Shown here: in pieces, positions 34,480 to 47,242 of the stretch
Numbering within the stretch: the first letter of the stretch is position 1
Layout of the letters: each line of letters starts with the position of its first letter
Assembly: GCA_016271365.2 (NCBI GenBank)
Contig: CM057459.1
Coordinates: 817,839,001 to 817,903,000 of the forward strand
Length of the DNA stretch: 64,000 nucleotides
DNA from: Neoceratodus forsteri
Lineage: Eukaryota > Chordata > Ceratodontiformes > Ceratodontidae
Direction of reading: 5' to 3'
Notes under the pieces: generated by a model
Told to the model about the DNA's origin: nothing
What the model saw: only the letters and a program-made list of their open reading frames with translations
The model's database searches: none
Program-made: the position numbers and the translations under genes

Positions 34480-34920
34480 TTGTCACATAAATAAAAAATA
34501 TATATTAAAAGTCTTGTCTTTTTTGGCTTTGTGCAAATACTTGCTAGAGGTGTAGAATTGCTTGAGGCAATCCAGGCTAGAAACTGATTCAAGTGGAGGC
34601 GCAGATCGAGGGAAGCTGTTGCGCCTGGAGGGAGATACTGACCGCCATGAAGGGTGGCCAAGTTCCACCCAGGGAAGCTGCAGGACATGATGTTGGCCAT
34701 GGAGGTGAAGTTACTGTTACCGCACAGCAATCACTTACTGTTAACGACTGTTTCTAGCATGAGGTTAGTCTGGTTATTGTGCACCAAGAGACTGATTTTG
34801 TCCAGCTCAAGGATACGATGCATTTTCGCAGACTGACAACCGCCATGTGAGCTGTCTGCTGGTGGCAGCGCTAATGGGCCGTGGTATTTTGCAGTCGCTG
34901 GCGCCCCGGGAAAGATTTAA
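34480..34920. pseudogene. Possible transposon accessory-gene relic (weak Myb/SANT resemblance)
   Basis: A GC-richer island in AT-rich DNA. On the plus strand, 34654-34836 reads MAKFHPGKLQDMMLAMEVKL, then LLPHSNHLLLTTVSSM, then RLVWLLCTKRL. Its spacing recalls the Myb/SANT-like domain of Harbinger accessory proteins (F..eLE.mv...ll.h...Ll...W....). On the minus strand, 34620-34540 reads VSSLDCLKQFYTSSK, and a very similar SSLDCLKQ is encoded on the plus strand at 41730-41755 with mostly synonymous differences. The two readings conflict in strand, so the assignment is tentative. It is diverged and has no complete frame. Confidence 0.28.
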
Positions 34921-36039
34921 AAAAGTTATGAAGTGTTCATACAACAAATTCAACAATTGTGACTTTCAAATATTTCACTTCAAATATTTCTTATCTACTG
35001 CAATATCAGAAATGTATTCATTTCAAAGTTATGATAACAGTTTTAAGTATGATGGTAAACTATTTAGTATCTTATTTGTCTCTGTCATATTTGCTTATCT
35101 ATATATCTAATAAGCTGACAACATAAAAAATGTATATAGCTGTATTAGAATGCTACTCTTATATTTTCTTCACTACTCTAAATATTCAGTATGTACATAC
35201 TTTTTGCATTATTGACACTATTATACCATACAATTGAAATACATCCTCATCAAGGTGAGAATTTTTACTTCACCATGTCTGTCTATAATGTGTAGTCATG
35301 TCTGCAGTTAAAACAAAGTACCTTGACATTCAACACTATCATAATATACTTTCATGTGTACAATCACTCGCTCTGTGTAATGATACTTGAACCAAATAGT
35401 TTTTTACCCGTGTTTCCAGGCCTCAACACACATTACTACTTTAAATAATTGTCACTGATATGACATGCACCCAAAAGCATACCAGATATTCAGCTGCTGT
35501 AGAGTTGTGTATGCTAACCCCCATCCCGCGCCCTGCACAACTTTGAGCAAAAAAAAAAGGATTGTTGAGGGCCACCAGGTGAGCTGCTGCATTGCAGGAC
35601 ACACACAGCAGCTGCCACCTGTGGCTGGCCCTCAACACACTCCTCTCATACCTCTCAACCTTTGTCCCCAAATGTAACATTGCCTCAAAATGTGGAAAGA
35701 ATGGGCAAAACGTGGAACACTTTATCAAATCGTTAAATTAGAAGCTCACAACATCTGTGAAAATGTTTGTATTTATGTTCAGAAAGTCTGCTATTAATCA
35801 AATTTATATATTTAGCATCATTTACTATGGAGTTTTGCTTGAAAATGTTAACACTGAATGTGGTACAAGTCCTGCAATGTGAAACAGGGAGCTTTTTGAA
35901 GTAAAATGAGAACTGCCTCATATCGTGGTATAGCTGAGAGGTATGCACCTGCCCCTCACAGCCCAATCAGGCAGCATTGTGCCCCAACACACAGTGGTGT
36001 TTGGGGTTTGCCAACCATAATCCCCGCAAACGGGATTTT
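34921..36039. other. AT-rich stretch with one repeat-like island
   Basis: Mostly AT-rich. The island 35470-35660 matches 38980-39140 (gagttgtgta, aaaaaaaa, gagctgctg, acacagcagctgccacctgt and ggc(c)ctcaac), so it is a fragment of the GC-rich inverted-repeat family present at 38787-40309. Nothing else was recognised. Confidence 0.45.
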
Positions 36040-36610
36040 GTGGATATGATCAATAGGTGGGGTGTTTGAATACCCAGCCCGCGATCGGGCTTATTGGTCC
36101 ACTGGACCACCAGGGCTGTGTTGGGGACACATTGCTGCCCGCAATCGGGCTGGTGAGGGGGTATTTATGCTATGCCCGCGACCGGGCCAGTGGGGCTGGT
36201 GGCGGGGTTTTACGCCTGTTCAAGGACACAGAATGCCTTCCGATGGTTGCCGTTCGGCAGGAGCCAGGTGTAAGTCCTCGGGACTGTAGCACACCTGCAT
36301 GCTAATGGAATGCAATGGGTTATAATCAGATGCAAATGGCCCCCCGCGCTCTTTGCGGCGAATTATAGCTCACGGTATATCACCTGAATATCGGTATTTT
36401 GCCACCGCGTTGAATGCCCACTTTGTCAACTTGGCGGTGGCGCAAGTTCCACTGCACCATGCACAGTGGTTGTGTTGGGTGACATTCAAAGGAGTTCCCT
36501 CAATAGCACAACCCTTTTGAATATCGCTTCCTGGACACACCCCCAGCAACTTTGGCACACCGCAAGGCTTGCGCCCATGAATGGCGAGTTTGAATATCCA
36601 GCCCTTATAT
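36040..36610. mobile_element. GC-rich inverted-repeat insertion, copy 1
   Basis: Ends in ggggtgtttgaatacccagc on the left and gagtttgaatatccagccc on the right. The interior carries three near-palindromes of the form cccgc(g/a)a(t/c)cgggc at 36078, 36138 and about 36175. It shares long stretches with 39830-40310: tccactggacca, cagggctgtgtt, cattgctgcc, tgcaaat(g)gcccccc and gaatatcgctt, ttgcgc, catgaatgg. No coding capacity was seen. Confidence 0.55.
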
Positions 36611-37671
36611 AAACACAACATTTTCAAACCTACTACAGTGTATTTGGAAATATCTATACCTGATTGTAATGATAGCATCTAATGCTCATCTCGAAACAAT
36701 GTTTTGGAGCTAGACATATTACCACCTTATCACATACAGTCTCACTGTCATGTCCTTACATCCCAAAGTTATTTCTGTACAGCAACCACAGCATCATAGT
36801 AGTAGTATAAAAACACAGTTTTACAGTATAGGTGTTCATTCAAAGTATGACACTGTGTGTCGCGAAGGCCATGCAGCATTGAATAATGTAGCAATGTGGA
36901 TGTATGTGGCCCGACATTTAACACGGTTTCACTACTCAAGAACTTTTAATAGCACCCAAACTCCAGTAATATGCAACTGTATGATGTAGTGGAATTTTGC
37001 ACCACTGTGCGGTCATACCTGCATTTTAAATGTGGTGAGACAACTTCCATAGTGCGTTATATAAATGTGCGAGATTATAGGGTGACATACAAACAGTCCC
37101 ATTATTAACTGTATTATTATTTTATCTACATTCCCCAGTTCATGATCACTTTAAAATATTCATATCTGACAGTGCACTGAACAGCATCACACTGATTGTA
37201 GAGGTAGGCTGGCAAGGTTGAAGCAGACACACTGCACAGCTATTCCTTTCCTGGGAAAGGGATCGAAGACTACAAGGCACATTTAACTTGTACATTGAGA
37301 AAACAAAAATATCATATTGACACTTATGCATTGGACAATTCATTTAGGTCACTACAATATACCCCACCATGTTGTGTTTTTTAGGTGATTGGGTATCTGT
37401 GTATCAATGATTCACCTCTTATAAGGTCACAGTACGTAAAGTAATAATGTCACAGTGATTGGCCCCACAACAAACAAAGAAAGTGTACTGCTCTCATCTA
37501 AGGTGTGTTGCTCACACCCCGACAATTGAACATTTGCAGTGATGCTAACAGACAGTGCACCTATCATGCAGTAAGACAGCAAGGTGTGTTATCAGCAGGA
37601 GCATTGATCACAAATGTTGACAACTATATGGTATCAACCATGCAGATACTACAACAACAGATTTCACTTAC
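36611..37671. other. AT-rich stretch without recognised features
   Basis: No motif, RNA or repeat end was recognised. The open frames are short. Confidence 0.4.
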
Positions 37672-37729
37672 GGGTGGCTGGGTGCGGCTTCCTGCTTCAC
37701 CTCCATGTTCGACAGCAGCAGCTTCCGGC
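37672..37729 (-). other. Candidate small exon (minus strand)
   Basis: A 58-bp GC-rich segment flanked on the minus strand by ttactttaatag (3' splice-site like) and gtaagtgaaat (good 5' splice-site consensus). It reads open in at least two frames, for example RKLLLSNMEVKQEAAPSHP. Together with the candidate at 40379-40479 it may belong to a spliced gene of the element. Short length makes chance possible. Confidence 0.27.
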
Positions 37730-38786
37730 CTATTAAAGTAAACAAGTAAAAAATGATCACACTGAAGAAATATCAAGGTAAAGTGTTTTCTTTAAACATC
37801 ACTTATCACACATTCATACAACTATCATATGAACACATATCTCTTTAGAAAACAGCTCTGTTTCCAACTAGATGTATGTTGTTAATTATTATATGCATAT
37901 AATGTCTTCATCTGCAAAAAGTCACACAAAGTTGAAATATGACACCATGTATATATCTTTTTCAAGACAAATGTCCATCCAATCCAGAACAGTTAATATA
38001 AGAAATTCATTTTTTTCCTGGTGATTCCCCCACATTGTTTCTTCTATAACGTTTTCAAAAGAAAACTCACAACATATTATTATAGTATGCAGTAGAACAA
38101 GCAGTGCCTGCCTCCATCAATCGCAATACTATATAATATTTAATGCGATTTGTTACACAGAACATCCTAAAAACATTACATGTATGTTCAATTTACATAC
38201 TTGGCATACCTAATTATATGATCTATCTGTTCCTAAACAGTTTTAAATGAGTTATTATAATAAAATAACACAAACACAATGATAATGTGTCACTGTTCGT
38301 GACAATGACCCTAGCTGAATATGGATGCAGTTTTATGTGTTATTAACCATATTACCCCTACAGAACTATTAAAACACATTAACAAACATGTAGATATTCT
38401 ATGCACAACCATTAATAACTATTGCAATAATAAAATGAAACATTAGCAGGGCATATAGAAATATTAATTGAATACAATCTAGGGACATGTCGTAATTAGC
38501 CTCAGATAATTAAGCAGTACACCATTGAATACCCACTGAGACACCTACAACATTAGAATTGGTAATCTATTACTCATTGTACATTAAACTCACCACTAAA
38601 TTAGAGGAGAAGACCTGCCTCTCCACACACCACACCTACCGCTATGGACATATCCATTCTCAGATTCATGAAGAATAGTATTCCACTCCACATGTGTAGT
38701 AATACCTGCTTGTTATGGTAGTATGGTGATCTTCTGCCATGGTGGCACTGCATTCACTAGACTTGGTTAACTTTTTGAACTATTTT
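37730..38786. other. AT-rich stretch without recognised features
   Basis: Base composition is strongly AT. No open frame above 60 codons and no recognisable repeat end. Confidence 0.4.
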
Positions 38787-40309
38787 GGGTGGGATATTCA
38801 AAATGGTTGTTTATACGCCAATAGGGTTGCATATGTGCAAGTACAAAATTCCGCCATTCTGCGTATATTCAGTAAAAAAGACAGTTGGCCCACTGAAAAC
38901 AGGCTGAGCAACAGTATAATGCAAATGAATGCATGGTCATGGAGGGAGGAACCATGCATGAACTCCAGAGTCTGATATTCACCTGGGCTGTGCAGAGTTG
39001 TGTAGTCACAACCCCAACCAAGCCTGCATGACTTGGAGGCAAAAAAAAGCTAACTCGGTAGTGGTCACTCCACAGCTGAGCTGCTGGTTCAGGGTGAAAC
39101 ACAGCAGCTGCCACCTGTGCTGGGCCTCAACCCAGTCCCTGTGCCTCCCTGCAGTCTGTTGCAGGCACCCGACAAATCCTCCCATCCCTTCCAGTGGCCC
39201 GCACTGCTGGCATTGTGTACTCCCAACACCAGGCTAACTCGGCACTGTGGCTCTCTAAATGGTATCCCTCTGATATTCCAGTGACCAAAATGCCCGATCA
39301 CAGCCAGTGTTACAACTCACCAAAATATCCCCATGGTCCATGGGACCAAAATGCCCACCGCAGCCAGTAAACAACCCACCCTCTCCTGAACGATCCGTGG
39401 GTGGTCCAGTGGACCAAAATGCTTAATCGTAGGTAGTAAAGTTTAATAACCCCCCTCTAAAGATAGCCCTGGTGGCTAGTTGTCTCAATTAGTACCCCGG
39501 GCCACCACAGGCAGCGGGCAGCATCATCCCACTCCACTAAGTCCTTTATCAACTGACTGCCCATTAGGCTGCATAATCCATTGGTGCAGACCAAGAGCTG
39601 ACGGGCTGCACTCTATACTGTACATCACATTCCAGATTTGTGAATCAATTCATTCATTCAAAAATCTGAACTGTCGTACGGTATGGGCTGCATAGCCCAT
39701 TAGCTGTACTGTACAGCAATGGCCGGTAGCCCCACCAGGCAGCTCGGCCTGGGCGGGTGGTGGGGGCAGGTGGTGGATGCTGGTGCCGACCAGCTGCCGG
39801 GGGAGCGGGTGGTGGAGCTTAGCGGTGCGTGGTGTGGGTCATCCAGTAACCACCAGGGCTATGTTCAGGGAAGGGTTATTAAACTTACTACCTGCAATCG
39901 ACCTTTTCAGTCCACTGGATCAGCAGGGATACGTTCGGGGGGGCCACATTGCTGCCTGCGATCGAGCTGTTGGGGGAGAAAATTGAACCATACCCATGAT
40001 CGGCCCAGTGAGGGGTGCTGCGGGGTATTCTACACTGTTTTCTCTACGATCGAGGTGCAGCGGGGCATTGTTCCCCGATAGCTGCAGCCTGTCAGGGCAC
40101 CACGCACACCGGGACTGCAGACCCACATGGTAATGCCATGCAAATCGCACCAATCACAGCTGCAAATGCCCCCCACACTGTGGTTGTATGATTTATACCC
40201 CATTTGCATGTCATGTTTTGAATATCGCTTCAGACACAGAGCTGTGCAACCATCGGTATTAAATACAATGGCTTGCGCATGAATGGTGTTAATTTGGAAT
40301 ATCCCACCC
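38787..40309. mobile_element. GC-rich inverted-repeat insertion, copy 2 (about 1.5 kb)
   Basis: Left end gggtgggatattcaaa (38787) and right end tttggaatatcccaccc (to 40309) are inverted repeats of about 16 bp. The interior is GC-rich against an AT-rich surround and includes repeated phrases about a tccactgga(c/t)ca(c/g)cagg box and (c)gatcg-containing near-palindromes at about 39893, 39954 and 39997. It shares sequence with 36040-36610 and 35470-35660. No transposase frame was found, so it is non-autonomous. Confidence 0.6.
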
Positions 40310-40378
40310 TTGTGTCATGAGAACCCTCGCTTTCTTATTTGTAAACGTCGAACAAATTTGTGATAATAAAGTTCTTAC

Positions 40379-40479
40379 CGCCGGAGTTAATCAAATGACA
40401 CTCTTCGGTGTCCAACTGACCACCCTCCGCTTGACTCTTGTGCTGGCACTGCCTCGCTGCAGCTGGGACGCCCCATGTT
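40379..40479 (-). other. Candidate exon (minus strand)
   Basis: A 101-bp GC-rich segment bounded on the minus strand by a T-rich tract plus ttcatgatag (3' splice-site like) and cg|gtaagaac (5' splice-site like). One frame is open throughout and begins TWGVPAAARQCQHKSQAEGG. No domain was recognised. Confidence 0.27.
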
Positions 40480-42674
40480 CTATCATGAACCAAAAAAAAT
40501 ATTTAAGTGTTAGATGTAAATCACAGTACAGTTTTTTTAAGACTTACAACAACAGTAAATCAGCCACGACATACACAACATTGCTTCTAATTATACAGAT
40601 CTGCAGCATTATGGGCACATATTATAATAACAATTCTATTTCTGCAGAGGCCCAGCACACCATTATCTATAGTCTGTAACTTGTGAACATCAAACACTAT
40701 TGATATGTACATTTGTATGTGTTGTCTGTGTATTAAGCATTTTGGTCCACTGAACCACCCAGGTATATGTTGGAGAGAGTGGTGGGTCTATTACACTTAC
40801 TACACGTGATCAGCCATTTCCTTCCACTGGACCACCAGGACACGCTCATGATGAGAGGGATTGTTTATTACACAGTATTACAGACTTGTACAAGTTTCAA
40901 ACCACTACATCACAATAATTCAACAGTAACATTTTGTTCTCTCTTCCAACATACCATAGTAGTAAGTGCGACATGTATAAATGCCTCTATTTTCTAAGTA
41001 TAGCTATCTTAGCAGCTCTGGTTTGTGAGTAAAGAACAGCACAGTAAATAAATGGAAGAATTAGGTAACATGTTTTGATAGTACATTACATATAGTATAA
41101 ACTATTATAAAAAATGTTGTAGAAATACAGGTTTCTGATTATTATCAAACACGTTATTAGCTGTATGTCAATCTTTGTTTGTGACATATATGTGAAGACA
41201 CACATACAAAACAATGTTCAGTCCTGTTACAAAATATTGCTAAGATAATACTAATAAGGTACTCTGTTTATAATTAATGGTCCCTTAATCACTGTGTGTG
41301 AGGCATGCAGTACCGGTCGTGCCTCATGCCACATTACACCAATAAACACAGATTTAATACAACATTGAGCAATCGCCTTGATGTCTTATTGCTTAATCAT
41401 GCATACAATTATTTTTACAAATTTGAATACATGGACAACTATTATGAAAAGTTGTGCTGATTTACTACGGTGAGTAAAGCGATCCCCACAGCTGCCTTGC
41501 AGCAACTTCCCCCAACTCATAAAGCGAGGTAGTACTAGCATGTATCATTGTCCGTATCCCCTCCCATTGTTTTTAAAACGAAACGCTAAGGCTAACAGCT
41601 TCCACTTCTTTAATTGTACCACGCCTTGTTTTTCACTTTCAAAGCTATATACAGATAGCTGTTAATGCGCCTCCGCCGAATCCAGTTTTGATTAGTACTC
41701 TCAAATCAAGACTCCTACGTGCCTCTAGCCTGGACTGCCTCAAGCAGTGCACACACCTCTCGCAAGGTCACTGCCTCATTATCTCAGTTTTTAATTTTCT
41801 AGTTCTGAAATACAAACAAAAACAAATATCTACATTAGTATCATGTAACAATATAAATCATTTCTTAAACGAATTCCATATAATACTAATTAAATTAAAG
41901 AGCACATGTCCTTCAGTATAGCAGAAACACAGATCAGTAGCATTATATAGGGCTAAAAAAGGATTCAGCCACCTCAACAGTAACAACAACTTCTGCTACA
42001 CTATGGTGTCCCACCATCATACTATCCTCTAGTCTCGTGGGTTGAGGGTACTGCATCGAACATCAGATTGGACACACTATGACATATCCATCTGTACTAC
42101 ACTGAAGTGTTCACACAACATAGTAACGTGATGTTAAACAGAGATGAACCACATTGCAGAACTGTAGCACACACACCTATTAAAGCACTTAATAAATGTG
42201 AAGACAGCTAACAAACTGATTGAAAGTAAAATTGCATGATAATCCTGTTGCATTCATAGCTCATATATTAATAACTACCCATATCTGTAACATTAAAAAT
42301 AAATCTATATCCTGACATACCAGTAAAGAAACATATACATTTAACAGTACCACTGTGTTTCATTGAAGTGCATACACACCATGTTGGTCAGCTACAATAC
42401 TGTAAGGCCACAGTAAATGGTACACTCATTTAACATTCAAACTATTTACTAATGTTGAGACATATCAATATCATACAATCAGAACTGACAGCAGCAGGGA
42501 AATTACTATTGCTATACTTCCCCTACTTATTGTAATATAGCAACCCTATATGTGTCATATATGTGAGTGATGCATGCAGTTGATCTATTTTGACCACATT
42601 AATATGGTTCTGAAAAAGAACTTTGTGTATACTGTAATATTTCCTCAAACAGTCTGACAATCTTAAAGGACTTT
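40480..42674. other. AT-rich stretch with fragments of internal repeats
   Basis: Contains a fragment of the GC-rich family at 40740-40860 (ttggtccactgaaccacc, tccactggaccaccagga) and the third copy of the internal direct repeat at 41293-41400. At 41690-41790 a piece matches the reverse complement of 34540-34620 (tctagcctgga(c/t)tgcctc, aagca). The rest has no recognised feature. Confidence 0.45.
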
Positions 42675-43230
42675 CAGATTCCATCTTGAAGGTCTCCCAG
42701 AAAATGACAATTGTCAGCATGCGAGAAATGTTACACCATCTGGTAGGAATAGCCAATCATTACAGTATTTTATTTCGGTAGCGATAGTATGCATTCCATG
42801 CATGCGTGAAAACAGTAATCTGTGCATTTACTTTTTCTGTGAGCTCTGTCAATCAGAACATATGATGCTCCTGCTTGCCAGACTCTACGCTCTGTAATAT
42901 CTGAAAAGATGATAATACAGGCAGGCAACATATATACAGAAGCAAGGCCAATTTTGCCTCTGTAACTAACTCCACTCCAGCGCTTTTGAACCCAAATCAT
43001 TGCCTCCAAGATGTATTAGCAGTATGTCAGGAGGAGAGTGAGTTCTCAAAAGTCTGTGGTATGGTTGGCATAAGATGTTCCCATCTCATGCCACCACGAC
43101 CAAACCATCTTACATAGCAATTGGGAGCTGCAGGTCCCTCCCAAAATTACTATGAACTGCAAACTCAGCTGCTCGTCTTATGTAACTGCTTCCAACTATC
43201 CACAAAATCCTTTTGCTATTTTCTGCCATT
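42675..43230 (-). pseudogene. SGNH-hydrolase domain relic
   Basis: Minus-strand remains of an SGNH/GDSL-like hydrolase. Pieces in order: KRILWIVGSSYIRRAAEF (about 43225; the GxS block of the family), DLQLPIA, VRWFGRGGMRWEHLMPTI (about 43100), PPDILLIHLGGNDLGSKALE (about 43030; the GxND block), FSDITERRVWQAGASY and VLIDRAHRK (about 42900-42840), and LPDGVHFSHADN followed by HFLGDLQDGI (about 42745-42680; the Asp-x-x-His pair). Frames shift between blocks, so it is dead. This form of domain is common in vertebrate proteins linked to tyrosine-recombinase retroelements (DIRS/Ngaro type), but no recombinase was identified next to it. It is unrelated in detail to the CR1 ORF1 esterase. Confidence 0.68.
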
Positions 43231-46200
43231 CTAAGTTTTTAAACTCAGAACTGTACAGAGAGCTACAAAGAAAGGACTGTTCACCCTGCAGTGACCAGAC
43301 AGCACTGAAAATCAAACTGATATTTTCCCTCCTTATTTCAAGCTAGCTTCAGTGTGTTCAGACAAAACACACAAATAAAAAAAAAATCCCTCCTGCTCTG
43401 GCTTCATTAACCAATGTAACTGATGCATTCAGTATTACTAGACTATGTTCCTGCAAAAATCTGAAACCACTGAGAACTGGAAAAATGCATCCTTTTCATA
43501 GGCAGTTTTTAAACAATTACAACATCAGAAACAAGTCTGATTGGTTCCATTTTCTCATACCACTCAATGCACCTTCCTATCTCCCTCCATTTGCAGCTGT
43601 ATCTCTGTAATGTTAGTACTAAATGCTTTCTCAGTTTAAACTATTTTCTCTTAAGAATATAGCCTGCTAAACAATAACAATTAACATTATGAGATTCAAC
43701 AGAAAAAAAACTTTTGATTAATAGTATGTACATGTTGTAATAAGTTTTTTAATACTAGAAAATATCATGTGAAGATAGACTGTACTTACAGTTTCAAACT
43801 GCTCTTTCTCAGCAATATTCAAAATGGATCCTGTTTACTTCTTCTTCAGTGTTGTCCGTCTCTGATTCATTCTCAGAAGTGGCCTGACAAATCTTAAATT
43901 ACATTGGTAGAGCTAGCTGTCACTCAAACACAGTGTTTTATGATTCGATAAAGAATGTTTCAGCCACTTCCAAGTGTTAGATTAACTTTACTGTCAAATG
44001 CACAAAAGTACATTTGCGACACTTTCGATAGCACGACAGTAAAATTTGAGAAAGTGTCAAGTTCGACAGCATTTCTGACCATATTGTCGAATGCACGAAA
44101 GTAAAATTCCATGTACACTTTCAACGCATGAAAGTATTTTTTTCGAAATCTACCACGAAAAGTACTTTCCAAACCTATGTATTGACACAATTTCAGATTT
44201 TATGGAAAAATAGCTCAATTTTCAATTTTAAACACATAATCTGCTGCATAGCTGGTTCAAACTCGCAGTGCAGATATTTTTGATTTTACAATGTTCCAAG
44301 CGCGGTAATAACTGTGCAAAGCAGACTTGCAAAACACTAATTTGTTATACTTTACACTCAAATGTACTCATATATCCATTTTAAGACCTCTGTTCATAAC
44401 AGTGTCACTCTGATGTTTATACATTTCTACCATATAGTCATTTCTCACATAAACTGAGCCAAAACGCAGCACATAAGCAAAAACACACTATTGTTAAGAT
44501 GTGAGTAATGAAATCTGTACTATTCACAAGGTTGTGTGTTAAAAGCAAAATAGTAAATTCTCAACTGAAAAGTATGACAATACACAAATTTACAAGTGTA
44601 CATGTGAACTGCACTGTGCAAGCTTGTAAATCAGAAATATTTCAGAATTCTCACACAAATTTTTCGACATATTCTATTTTTAGTTGTCTGTTCATAAACA
44701 CAGCCACTGTAATTTTGTGACTGTGCCTCTTTACACAGTTATTTCATCAATGAACTGCAGCATTGCACAGTACATGTGCAGAAAAACATTTTTCCCATGT
44801 TGTAAAAAATAACAGCTCCAATAGTGATACACAGGAGTACAAAAAACACAATGTTGATAATATGCAGCAACCATATTGAAATTTCATTAACATGCAAGCA
44901 TACTTAGCAACTGTGGTACACTCACTCACACAACAGTAATAGTGGCATGTCCTCCCTCTAATTGTAAACATACTAATTGTTACAGATTTGGTAATGCACA
45001 CTATCACTCTCAAGTTTTTGCTCTACCATATAAAAATTATCATACTGACTATGCCATGACACGCTACATGGTAGAAAACACATGTTCATCCACAGGTAAA
45101 AATCACACCTATCCTAATCATAAGAACACATGTGAAGAAAAATCTTTAAATGTGTACTAAAATATTGAGAATGAACAAACTTCTGATATTACGCAACAGC
45201 CTGGAGATACTGCACATTCATAAAAACTATCGTTTAGTTATGTTTTTACCAAATTGTTAACATACTTAACGTACTATTCTATCAATACACACAGTTATAA
45301 GAAATTTACTGAAGCCTATTCTAAAACTTTTTTTTTCTCTCTCATACAAGTGCCTGATACTTCTGTAAGATTGCTTACTGTTACTGTCAACCATTATACC
45401 AAAAAATGCCAACTAAATACAGACGTAGATGTGTCTCAAAATGAGAGTGGTATAATAGTACTACACTGTTGTATATAGAACTAAAAAAAAACAGTAAAGG
45501 CACACCACAAAAGTGAACATCAACAGACCTTATGCAACAGTGACCCTACATCAAGTCACTGCACAACCAAACAAAATCCTTAACAGAAAAGCAAAATGTA
45601 TACCATCACAAATGTTGTGTCATCTCTGAGATGAAACACAACTATTTTGAGTGCAACCATCAAGAGGCTCAAAACAACACCGAAAATCAAAAATAGTGAC
45701 TTACAACTCAGAAAGAGAAAGTATTTCGATCACTAGCAAGTAAAGCTAAGATCGAAGACTTATCCCTGCTGTGCTACGGCACAATAAGCAAAGAGCAAGA
45801 GTCACCTTTCTCTGATGAATTTATGTCTGAAAGTACAAACTTTTGTCAACAGAGCACTGTTTGTACTACAACCATTGTATGCGAGATGTGTCATGTGCTT
45901 GAACAATTCAGGAAACTTGTATATGCCATTAAAAAGGCTTCAACAGTATCCTTGTTTGACTGTTGACAACTTCTGTCATGTTTTCACAGGACAGTGGCTG
46001 CTCACAACACTCAGAACATATTTCTGGGAGAGTCTTATCATTACTTTACAAAGAACAGGCGTTCAGTATTGAGTCCGCAACTAAAGCATGTCCTCAGTCT
46101 CTTGATGACAATCAATTGATAGTGATGATGACTGTGGTCCAACCATAGTCTTCATTAAACGGCACTGCCTGACATGGTCATGTGATGACTACCTGCAACA

Positions 46201-46479
46201 GTAGGCATCATCATTTCAAAAAGTAGAACACTTTGTTAACCTATTCCTAATAACAGATGAAAGAGAGACATAAACTGTTTACAGAAATTGACCATTGTGA
46301 AATCCGCCACATACTGGACCTATGGTCACCCACTTGCATGTCTCGATCCTGGTGTTTGTGATAGTTTTTTTCACAACATGCGGATGCTTGCAGTGCATCA
46401 AACAGGCATGTGAAACATTGTCTACAGAGTATATGAAGTACAGCAAGCTGTACATCAGTACACTTGTCTAAATGACTTA
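43231..46479. other. AT-rich stretch upstream of the Helitron genes
   Basis: At 43960-44170 there is a cluster of (c)gaaagta/tactttcg phrases on alternating strands, also present near 30930-30990 and 56690-56960 in the terminal-module elements. At 43795-43900 the minus strand has an acidic open piece (ATSENESETDNTEEEVNRI) next to a gtaagt, possibly an exon upstream of the SGNH domain. Plus-strand frames at 44942-45478 are Cys/His/Tyr-rich but not recognised, and 45480-46480 may hold diverged N-terminal parts of the Helitron protein. Confidence 0.35.
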
Positions 46480-47103
46480 TTGCAGTCAGCTGACATGCAG
46501 AGTGCCATCACTTTCCTAAAAAAACTGCAACACATTCCTTCTGTACCAGAAACAACGAATTTTCAGTGTAACACTTCTGTAGAAAAATCTGTTTCAGTGT
46601 TAGAAAATGACATTCTGAAACAGTACGGGAAGGAAATTGCTAAGTTTGAGGTTGCAAAGTCTCAGAAGTTTGATTCTGTATGTGTGTCATGCAACCGTTT
46701 GTGCTACACGAAACAAACTGTCACAGTCAACCTACAAACCTTGTCACCATACAATGACATGTGGTTCCACCTCGCAGCATTCTTGCTGCTGAAATCTGAC
46801 TTTCACTCACAAGACACCATTGTGCTATGCAAACACTGTTTTTCAAAACTGAAGTGCAACACTTTGCCAGCAAGGTCAATGCTAAACAACATGGAAACAG
46901 ATGTTACACCAAGTGAGATTTCAGCATTGAATATGTTTGAACGTATTCTAATTCAGACAATGAAACCATTCCAAATGATTCTACGTCTGAACACAAAGAC
47001 ACAGATCATTCCACAGAAAGAGCTTGTTAGATCTCTAAAGGTTCGTGATGTATCTACCACTTCCCTCATAGGAAAATGTTCAAGCAATCTCAACAGAAAA
47101 TAG
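46480..47103 (+). pseudogene. Helitron protein, N-terminal region
   Basis: Open frame with the pattern typical of the region before the Rep domain: SVCVSCNRLCYTKQTV (C-x2-C), then DTIVLCKHCFSKLKCNTLPA (second C-x2-C), then MLNNMETDVTPSEISALNMF followed by ERILIQTMKPFQMI. In Helitron proteins the corresponding run is a C..C finger followed by 'P..L..Ln.lEr.LI....pF..I'. The true start is uncertain because upstream frames are broken; the M at 46480 is only the first in this piece. The next piece continues after a frameshift near 47100. Confidence 0.72.
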
Positions 47104-47242
47104 CTTGGTCATTCTTGTAAATGGTGTTACCTACAAAGGCCAAGATCATCTGGCAAGATGTTGTCGTATACCAAGGTAAAAGCTTGCTCTGGCTTATTTA
47201 AAAGTGTAACAATTCCTTTTATATGACCTTGACATAGATCAG

